From Chryseobacterium gleum (lineage in GTDB: Bacteria > Bacteroidota > Bacteroidia > Flavobacteriales_D > Sanyastnellaceae), in contig CAMCUG010000121.1 of assembly GCA_945878835.1 (NCBI GenBank), positions 1 to 5,216 on the forward strand: a stretch of DNA of 5,216 bases, given 5' to 3'. Position 1 is the stretch's first letter; every line of letters starts with the position of its first letter. Positions 1-5,216 of the stretch are shown here, piece after piece. Under the pieces are notes generated by a model, which saw nothing but the letters and a program-made list of their open reading frames with translations, was not told the origin of the DNA and did no database searches. The translations under genes and the position numbers were made by a program.

Positions 1-1305
1 GGCACTCTGCCGAAAGTCAATACACAGTCGGTTGACTTCGCCATTAAGTTGGCGCTTGCATCAGACATGCAAATCAACACACCTGTATTTTTCGCGCGCA
101 AGAATTATTTCTACGCCGATTTACCAAAGGGATATCAAATTACACAAGACAAAACTCCCATCTGTACCGGTGGAGAAATTGTTATTCGTGAAGACGATGG
201 CTCTGAAAAGCGCATCGGTATTACGCGTGCGCACTTGGAAGAAGATGCTGGCAAGAGCATGCACGACCAAGATCCTTTCGACACCCTTGTCGATTTGAAT
301 CGCGCTGGTGTTCCTTTGATTGAAGTCGTTTCAGAACCAGACATGCGCACTTCTCGCGAAGCGTATTTGTATCTGACTGAAGTGAGAAAGCTTGTTCGCT
401 ATTTAGATATCTGCGACGGTAACATGGAAGAAGGTTCGCTGCGTTGCGATGCGAATATTTCTGTTCGAAAGAAAGGCGCTCCGGAATTCGGAACGCGTTG
501 TGAAGTGAAGAACATGAACTCCATTCGTAATGTGCAACGCGCAATTGAGCACGAAATGACGCGTCAAATCGATATCATCGAAGCAGGCGGAACAATCAAT
601 CAAGAAACCCGAAGCTTCAACGCGGCAGACGGAACCACTTCGTTGCTTCGAAGCAAAGAAGATGCACAAGATTACCGCTATTTCCCCGAGCCAGATCTTC
701 CACCTGTGGTAATTACAGATGATCACATTCAACGCATTCACGCAACCATGCCGCCGCTTCCAAAAGAGTTGCTGCATAAGTATTTGAAAGAGTTCAACCT
801 TTCGGAATACGACGCGAATGTCTTGACAAGCGAAAAAGAAACCGCTCTTTATTACGAGCGCATCATTTCAAAAACGAAGAATTACAAAGCGGCTTGCAAC
901 TGGTTAATGGGACCGGTAAAAGGATATTTGAAAGAGCAAGCTTTGGAAATAGAGCAGAGTCCGTTTACCCCCGAACAACTCGCAAGTATTATTAACCTTG
1001 TCGACTCAGGAAAGGTTTCAAGTTCTACTGCTGCTGAAAAAATTCTACCGGCATTGGCTAATCATTCTTCCAAAATGGCGGAAGATATTGCCGCTGAATT
1101 GAATCTGATTCAAGATGCCGACGACAATAGCATAAAGCAAATTGCACAAGAAATTCTTGCGGCATGGCCAGATAAAGTGGCTGCTTACAAAGCAGGAAAC
1201 AAAGGCATGTTAGGATTATTCATGGGTGAACTCATGAAAAAGAGTGGGGGAAAAGCCAACCCTAAAACAGCATCTGGACTTATTCAACAATTATTAGATC
1301 AATGA
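1..1305 (+). CDS. gatB: Asp-tRNA(Asn)/Glu-tRNA(Gln) amidotransferase subunit B, 5'-truncated by the window edge
   Basis: GatB is the cytoplasmic subunit of GatCAB that binds mischarged Glu-tRNA(Gln) or Asp-tRNA(Asn) and activates the acyl group with ATP, so that ammonia from GatA converts it to Gln or Asn. The frame is open from base 1, giving 434 visible residues that begin at GTLP. Full-length family members have about 475-490 residues, so roughly 50 N-terminal residues lie upstream, and the internal TTG at 49 is not the start. Visible hallmarks, numbered from base 1, are the GatB signature DLNRAGVPLIEVVSEP (98-113), GSLRCDANISVR (145-156), RCEVKNMNS (166-174) and DYRYFPEPDLPP (224-235). 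The C-terminal YqeY-like tRNA-binding domain runs from about 285 to the end and closes with the typical GKANP (417-421). The gene ends in TGA inside an ATGA overlap with the next gene. Identification is very secure. Its presence implies that at least one of Gln-tRNA or Asn-tRNA is made by transamidation, but the sequence does not show which. Confidence 0.98.
   Translation, partial: GTLPKVNTQSVDFAIKLALASDMQINTPVFFARKNYFYADLPKGYQITQDKTPICTGGEIVIREDDGSEKRIGITRAHLEEDAGKSMHDQDPFDTLVDLNRAGVPLIEVVSEPDMRTSREAYLYLTEVRKLVRYLDICDGNMEEGSLRCDANISVRKKGAPEFGTRCEVKNMNSIRNVQRAIEHEMTRQIDIIEAGGTINQETRSFNAADGTTSLLRSKEDAQDYRYFPEPDLPPVVITDDHIQRIHATMPPLPKELLHKYLKEFNLSEYDANVLTSEKETALYYERIISKTKNYKAACNWLMGPVKGYLKEQALEIEQSPFTPEQLASIINLVDSGKVSSSTAAEKILPALANHSSKMAEDIAAELNLIQDADDNSIKQIAQEILAAWPDKVAAYKAGNKGMLGLFMGELMKKSGGKANPKTASGLIQQLLDQ
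1302..1305 (+). other. ATGA stop/start overlap joining gatB to the lipoprotein gene
   Basis: The TGA of gatB (1303-1305) shares bases with the ATG of the next gene (1302-1304). The 20 bases upstream are AT-rich and hold no purine-rich Shine-Dalgarno motif. This arrangement is the usual signature of termination-reinitiation coupling. It supports both the chosen start and a shared transcript. Confidence 0.9.
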
Positions 1306-2444
1306 GAAATCTTATCATCTTAATTGCTGCTGCAATTTCTTTTGCTTCATGCGGAAATTCAAATTCCATCTCTGGAGTCATTACGGGTGCAGAAGGAAAA
1401 ACCATTTATTTGGAATCCCTTTCCGACAGCAGAGTTCTTCCTATTGATAGTACCGTTGTAGGTTCCGATGGAAGTTTCAGTTTGAAATCGCATGATAATC
1501 TTCCATTAGACTTTTATCGCATTTATTTCAAAGAAGGAAATTTCCTTCAACTTATCACAGACAGTTCCGAGCATGTTGAAATTACAGGCGAATTCGCCAA
1601 ATTGAGCATTGCGAAAGTCGAAGGTTCAATTCAAACTGTTGAATATATGGACTTGGTGAAGAAGTGGGAACCCATGATGGAAAAACTTGCGGAAGCACAA
1701 GCACAAATAGATCGCCCTTCAACCGATCCTGCTTTGGACAGTACTCAATGGATCGCCAAGTGGGAAGGGCAATCTGCGGCAGCACAAAAAGAAGCCAATG
1801 CATTTATCAAAGGTTGGTTGGAAAAACACTCTGCAAGTTTATTAGCGATTTCAATTGTGCAGAATCTTGATCCTCGATTCGATTTCATCTGGTACCAGCG
1901 CGTTTTAACCGACACGAAACCCACTTGCGGAAAGCTTCCGGCTTATAAAACATTGGAAAAATTAGTCGGACAAATTAAAAACGCAAGCGGTTCAAGTGCT
2001 GCCTCCAATTCCAATATCGCAGTTGGAAAAATGGCGCCTGAAATCACGCTTCCAACTATATCTGGACAAACAAAAGCATTGAGTAGTTTGCGTGGAAAGG
2101 TTGTTCTGCTTGACTTCTGGGCATCGTGGTGCGGACCATGCAGAAAGGAAAATCCAAATGTGGTTTCAGTTTACAACAGATATGCTTCAAAAGGATTCGA
2201 TGTGTTCTCCGTTTCATTGGATGAAAACAAATCGGCTTGGGAAGCAGCCATTAAAAAAGACGGATTGGTTTGGAACAATCATGTTTCAGATTTAGGCGGA
2301 TGGAAATCGGCAGTTGTTCCTACATATGAAATTGAGAGCATTCCATTTCCGGTGCTAATAAATAAAGAAGGAAAAATAGTAGCCATGGGCGAATCGCTTC
2401 GCGGCGCAGGATTGGAAAACGAATTAAAAAAATTAGGATTATAA
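1302..2444 (+). CDS. TlpA-like thioredoxin-fold lipoprotein with N-terminal DUF4369-like domain
   Basis: This is a 380-residue envelope protein, probably a thiol-disulfide oxidoreductase. The N-terminus is a lipoprotein signal: MRN, a hydrophobic stretch, then lipobox FASC with the lipidated Cys at 17. Residues after it (GNSNS) lack the acidic surface-export signal known from some Bacteroidota, so a periplasm-facing anchor is favoured. Residues about 22-98 form a beta-rich domain (ISGVITGAEGKTIYL through ITGEF) matching the DUF4369 style. A helical linker follows at about 105-230. The thioredoxin/AhpC-TSA-like domain spans about 240-380, with active site WCGPC (Cys277, Cys280) and the expected cis-proline at Pro348 in ESIPFPVLI. 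A further Cys209 lies in the linker. The family reduces periplasmic disulfides or serves cytochrome c maturation; the substrate here is unknown. The start is fixed by the signal peptide and by the 4-base overlap with gatB. There is no clear Shine-Dalgarno sequence, so translational coupling is likely. The family assignment is secure and the exact role is not. Confidence 0.93.
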   Translation: MRNLIILIAAAISFASCGNSNSISGVITGAEGKTIYLESLSDSRVLPIDSTVVGSDGSFSLKSHDNLPLDFYRIYFKEGNFLQLITDSSEHVEITGEFAKLSIAKVEGSIQTVEYMDLVKKWEPMMEKLAEAQAQIDRPSTDPALDSTQWIAKWEGQSAAAQKEANAFIKGWLEKHSASLLAISIVQNLDPRFDFIWYQRVLTDTKPTCGKLPAYKTLEKLVGQIKNASGSSAASNSNIAVGKMAPEITLPTISGQTKALSSLRGKVVLLDFWASWCGPCRKENPNVVSVYNRYASKGFDVFSVSLDENKSAWEAAIKKDGLVWNNHVSDLGGWKSAVVPTYEIESIPFPVLINKEGKIVAMGESLRGAGLENELKKLGL

Positions 2445-2452
2445 ATTTCAAC

Positions 2453-5216
2453 ATGAAAAAAATAACTTTAGCAATTGCCGCATTGGGAATGAGTTTAATC
2501 TCATTTGGACAAACAAAATCTTACTTCCAACAAGATGTAAAATTTAAGATAGATGTAAAACTCGACGATGAGCGCAACATGCTATACGGAAACGAAGAGT
2601 TGTTCTATACCAACAACAGTCCGAATGCATTGAATGAAATTTACATGCACATCTGGCCGAATGCCTACAAGAACAGAAAGACTGCGCTTGCGAAGCAATT
2701 GGCGCGCACTCGGAACTTTGTTTTGTTTACGACATTGGCCGAAAACAAAGGATACATCGACTCATTGGATTTCAAAATAAACGGAGTGAAAGCTTCATGG
2801 GAATATGATGGAGAGAATATCGATATCTGTAAATTGAAATTGGCTTCACCACTTCAACCTGGACAGAGCATTACCATAACAACGCCATTCCGAGTGAAGA
2901 TTCCAAGTGGAAGTATTTCTCGTTTGGGACACATTGGGCAGAGCTTCCAAATTACACAATGGTATCCCAAGCCAGCGGTTTATGATCGCAATGGATGGCA
3001 CCAAATGCCTTACTTAACGCAAGGAGAGTTCTATAGTGAATTCGGATCTTATGACGTAAGCATTACACTTCCGAAGAACTATATCCTTGGAGCAACTGGA
3101 GATTGTCAGACTCGTTCAGAAGTTGAATTCATGAATGAAGAAGCGGCCAAGGCTTCTCAGAAAATTGCAGAGTACACTTTGAAGACAGGAGATTTAAATG
3201 AATTTCCAGAGTCGTCTAAAGAATGGAAGACCGTTCGTTACATTCAATCTCGCGTGCACGATTTCGGATGGTTCGCAGACAAGCGTTGGATTGTTTTAAA
3301 AGGAAATGTTGAAACTCCGGCGAATAAGAATCAAGTGACCACTTGGGCATTATTCACGCCAGAAAGCGCGAAGCTGTGGAGCAAGTCTTCTGAGTATTTG
3401 CACGATGCTATTTACTACTATTCGTTGTGGAATGGTGATTACCCATACAATCAAGTCACCGCAGTTGACGGAACAATTAGCGCGGGTGGCGGAATGGAAT
3501 ATCCAAACGTAACCGTTATCGGCTCTGCCGGAAATGAACGTTCTCTTGAAACAGTTATCATGCACGAAGTGGGTCACAACTGGTTCTATGGAATATTGGG
3601 AAGTAACGAACGTGATAACGCATGGATGGACGAAGGATTGAACTCGTTCAACGAAGACCGTTACATGGATACTAAATATCCAGATGCATCATTAGGAGCA
3701 GCAATCGGTATTGGCGGATTGGATAAAAAATTAGGGTTATCAGATTTTTCACAACGCACGTTGAGTGAGTTGACCTACTTAATCTCAGCTTCTCAAAACC
3801 TCGACCAACCGCTGCAATGTCATTCCGACAATTTCACCGAAATCAACTACGGTGGAATCGTTTACAAGAAGACAGCATTGTTGTTCTATTATTTGAAAGG
3901 GTATTTGGGTGAAACCTTGTTCGACCAGTGCATGCATAATTATTTCGAAAAGTGGAAATTCAAACACCCACAACCGGAAGACATTCAAGCCGTGTTTGAA
4001 GAAACAACAGGTCAAAAACTCGATTGGTTCTTCAATGAATTAATCAAGACAACAGAGAAGATTGATTTCAGTATTAAGCGGATTAAGCAAAATCCTTCAG
4101 AGCGTGGAGCGGCTTTGGTAAAGGTGAAGAATACCGGTTATGCAACAGGTGGAGTTTCAATTGGAACGGAAGGAAGTAAAACGCCTATCTGGACCAAAGA
4201 AGCTATAGCTCCTGGAAAGTCTATCTGGATTACTGCTCCTATTTCGAGCGCGTACACAATCGATCCAGAAGGAGTAATTCCTGAAGTGAACAGAGAGAAC
4301 AACTCCATGAAGAGCTCAGGACTTTTCAAAAAAGTAGAGCCGATTAAAATGAAGTTCTTCTCAAGCATAGACAATCCGAAGCAAACAGAATTGTTCTACT
4401 TACCCATGTATGCCTACAACGTGCATGATGGCAGTATGGTAGGAGTGAACCTTCACAACAAACAAATCCTTCGTAAGAATTTCGAATGGAATGTTTCTCC
4501 GCTTTATAGCTTCGAAAGAAAGACGGTAAACGGATTCGCCAGCGTGGCTTACCACAAATTGAATTTCACTGCAGGAACGAAAGTTCAACGTTTTGGACTG
4601 GATGATTATTCAACGGAGGTAAGTGAATCGTATGACAATTACATGTTGTTCAAACCTTATGTTGCTTATACTTTCCGCAACAAACCTTCGAATTTCAATA
4701 AAGGAACAGTTGTCAATGTTTCGCTGGCTTATCAATTCCAATGGATGAGACATACGTTTAACATCAATTCAATTGATGAAAGCTTGGTTTCTGATTACAG
4801 TCGCGAATTCATTCAATTCGATGCGAACTGGTCTCAAAAGATTGGTCCACGTCAAACATTGAATGTAAACGGACGTGTGCTTCAGCAAGGATCTTATGTT
4901 CGTGAAGCATCCTCTCAGATTGGAACACTGCTGAGTGCTGGTGGAGAATACCGCTTCAAGTATTCATTAACCAGAGATCGTCATGTATACGTGAAGGCCT
5001 TTGCTGGATATCAAGCCAACAACGATGCGTTGTATGAACTAGGAAAAGGTGCTTTCGGATTATCAGGAATTTCTGGAGCATACGATTACGCTTTCGACAA
5101 TCTCTATTTCGGAAGAGGAGCAAACACAGGATTTGCCGCAGAACAAGTGGCAAATGGAATGGGTAACCTTGGTGTGAACATTCGCAATGTCGGAGCAACA
5201 AAAAGACTTCTTTCAA
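2453..5216 (+). CDS. Secreted M1-family zinc metallopeptidase with C-terminal putative outer-membrane beta-barrel, 3'-truncated
   Basis: The frame is open from ATG 2453 to the window end, giving 921 complete codons with no stop. It starts 8 bases after the preceding stop. Residues 1-19 form a Sec signal peptide (MKK, hydrophobic core, SFG) with likely cleavage before Gln20. The N-terminal beta domain (about 25-220) contains QWYPKPAVYD (169-178). The gluzincin catalytic domain (about 225-540) contains HDFGWFAD (269-276), the substrate-binding GGMEYP (346-351, in the GAMEN position), HEVGH (zinc ligands His371 and His375, catalytic Glu372) and the third ligand Glu394 in WMDEG, exactly 18 residues after the second His. 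Tyr471 (VYKKT) fits the transition-state tyrosine. Residues about 540-640 look like a CARDB/Ig-like sandwich, ending with DPEGVIPEVNRENN (604-617). From about 660 the chain becomes alternating amphipathic strands with aromatic ends, as in outer-membrane barrels. The active site is complete, so it should be an active aminopeptidase-like enzyme. Substrate and side of the membrane are unknown. Confidence 0.93.
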   Translation, partial: MKKITLAIAALGMSLISFGQTKSYFQQDVKFKIDVKLDDERNMLYGNEELFYTNNSPNALNEIYMHIWPNAYKNRKTALAKQLARTRNFVLFTTLAENKGYIDSLDFKINGVKASWEYDGENIDICKLKLASPLQPGQSITITTPFRVKIPSGSISRLGHIGQSFQITQWYPKPAVYDRNGWHQMPYLTQGEFYSEFGSYDVSITLPKNYILGATGDCQTRSEVEFMNEEAAKASQKIAEYTLKTGDLNEFPESSKEWKTVRYIQSRVHDFGWFADKRWIVLKGNVETPANKNQVTTWALFTPESAKLWSKSSEYLHDAIYYYSLWNGDYPYNQVTAVDGTISAGGGMEYPNVTVIGSAGNERSLETVIMHEVGHNWFYGILGSNERDNAWMDEGLNSFNEDRYMDTKYPDASLGAAIGIGGLDKKLGLSDFSQRTLSELTYLISASQNLDQPLQCHSDNFTEINYGGIVYKKTALLFYYLKGYLGETLFDQCMHNYFEKWKFKHPQPEDIQAVFEETTGQKLDWFFNELIKTTEKIDFSIKRIKQNPSERGAALVKVKNTGYATGGVSIGTEGSKTPIWTKEAIAPGKSIWITAPISSAYTIDPEGVIPEVNRENNSMKSSGLFKKVEPIKMKFFSSIDNPKQTELFYLPMYAYNVHDGSMVGVNLHNKQILRKNFEWNVSPLYSFERKTVNGFASVAYHKLNFTAGTKVQRFGLDDYSTEVSESYDNYMLFKPYVAYTFRNKPSNFNKGTVVNVSLAYQFQWMRHTFNINSIDESLVSDYSREFIQFDANWSQKIGPRQTLNVNGRVLQQGSYVREASSQIGTLLSAGGEYRFKYSLTRDRHVYVKAFAGYQANNDALYELGKGAFGLSGISGAYDYAFDNLYFGRGANTGFAAEQVANGMGNLGVNIRNVGATKRLLS
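4070..4320 (+). other. CARDB/Ig-like beta-sandwich linker between peptidase and barrel domains
   Basis: Residues about 540-622 of the peptidase show the layout of a CARDB-type adhesive or spacer fold. There is an opening strand with VKVKNTGYATGG, then a turn and a PGKSIWIT strand, then the closing DPEGVIPEVNRENN, which matches the family's usual ending of Asp-Pro, a hydrophobic residue, Glu and paired Asn. It most likely spaces the catalytic domain from the membrane part. The assignment is by pattern only. Confidence 0.55.
4430..5216 (+). other. Putative outer-membrane beta-barrel domain of the M1 peptidase (incomplete)
   Basis: This is the part of the peptidase gene from about residue 660 onward. 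It begins with GVNLHNKQILRKNFEWNVSP and continues with repeated short stretches of alternating polar and hydrophobic residues rich in Tyr, Phe and Asn, such as FASVAYHKLNF, FIQFDANWSQKIG, QTLNVNGRVLQQG and YVKAFAGYQ. The stretches are separated by Gly/Asn/Asp turns or longer loops. The opening pattern and the later DNLYFGRG resemble surface-antigen (D15/Omp85-like) barrels seen in Bacteroidota, but no clear VRGY-type motif is visible in the part present. The terminal strand lies beyond the window. A long beta-helical or sandwich region is a less likely alternative. Confidence 0.65.

Noticed and set aside
49..51. TTG at 49 as the real start of gatB
   Set aside because: The frame is open upstream to base 1 and encodes the conserved GTLP segment, so the true start is outside the window.
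32..298. Second forward open frame within gatB (32-298), and similar ones at 1664-1870 and 2092-2295
   Set aside because: They are out-of-frame shadows of conserved coding sequence; the in-frame products carry the family signatures.
135..777. Overlapping minus-strand open frames (135-350, 221-544, 403-777) opposite gatB
   Set aside because: They lie wholly antisense to a highly conserved gatB region, have no family-like motifs and no start context, and their composition follows from the codon pattern of the real gene.
2445..2452. Possible promoter or terminator between the lipoprotein and peptidase genes
   Set aside because: Only 8 bases separate the genes, with no hairpin or room for a promoter. 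The AT-rich bases fit a Bacteroidota translation start.
3350..5216. Minus-strand open frames at 3350-3577, 3785-4015, 4138-4374, 4400-4588 and 4956-5216
   Set aside because: All are opposite the continuous peptidase frame, which has a complete active site and no stops. The antisense products show no recognisable domain.
1..5216. A mobile, defence, CRISPR or toxin-antitoxin system
   Set aside because: No repeats, integrase, nuclease or small paired genes are seen; the three genes are chromosomal housekeeping or envelope types with similar base composition.

Overview
The window holds three genes, all on the + strand and tightly packed, with both ends cut inside a gene. The gene content and style point to the Bacteroidota, probably a free-living relative of the Flavobacteriales. 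The clues are a DUF4369-type lipoprotein carrying a thioredoxin fold, a secreted M1 peptidase of the HDFGWFAD type, AT-rich start regions with no clear Shine-Dalgarno sequence, and moderate to low GC. This placement rests on family style rather than on any phylogenetic marker tested here.

Positions 1-1305 are the 3' part of gatB, which encodes subunit B of the Asp-tRNA(Asn)/Glu-tRNA(Gln) amidotransferase. Its stop codon overlaps the start codon of the next gene in an ATGA. Positions 1302-2444 encode an envelope lipoprotein with a DUF4369-like N-terminal domain and a TlpA-like thioredoxin domain (WCGPC). After 8 bases comes 2453-5216, a long secreted M1-type zinc metallopeptidase that is still open at the window edge. 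It has an intact HExxH-x18-E zinc site, followed by a CARDB-like beta-sandwich and then a region that reads like an outer-membrane beta-barrel.

No promoter, terminator or RNA gene is visible between the genes, so they are probably co-transcribed. The first product works in the cytoplasm in translation, while the next two work in the cell envelope. The shared transcript may therefore be one of convenience rather than a pathway. The most interesting object is the peptidase joined to a putative outer-membrane barrel. No phage, CRISPR, toxin-antitoxin or other mobile or defence module is visible.
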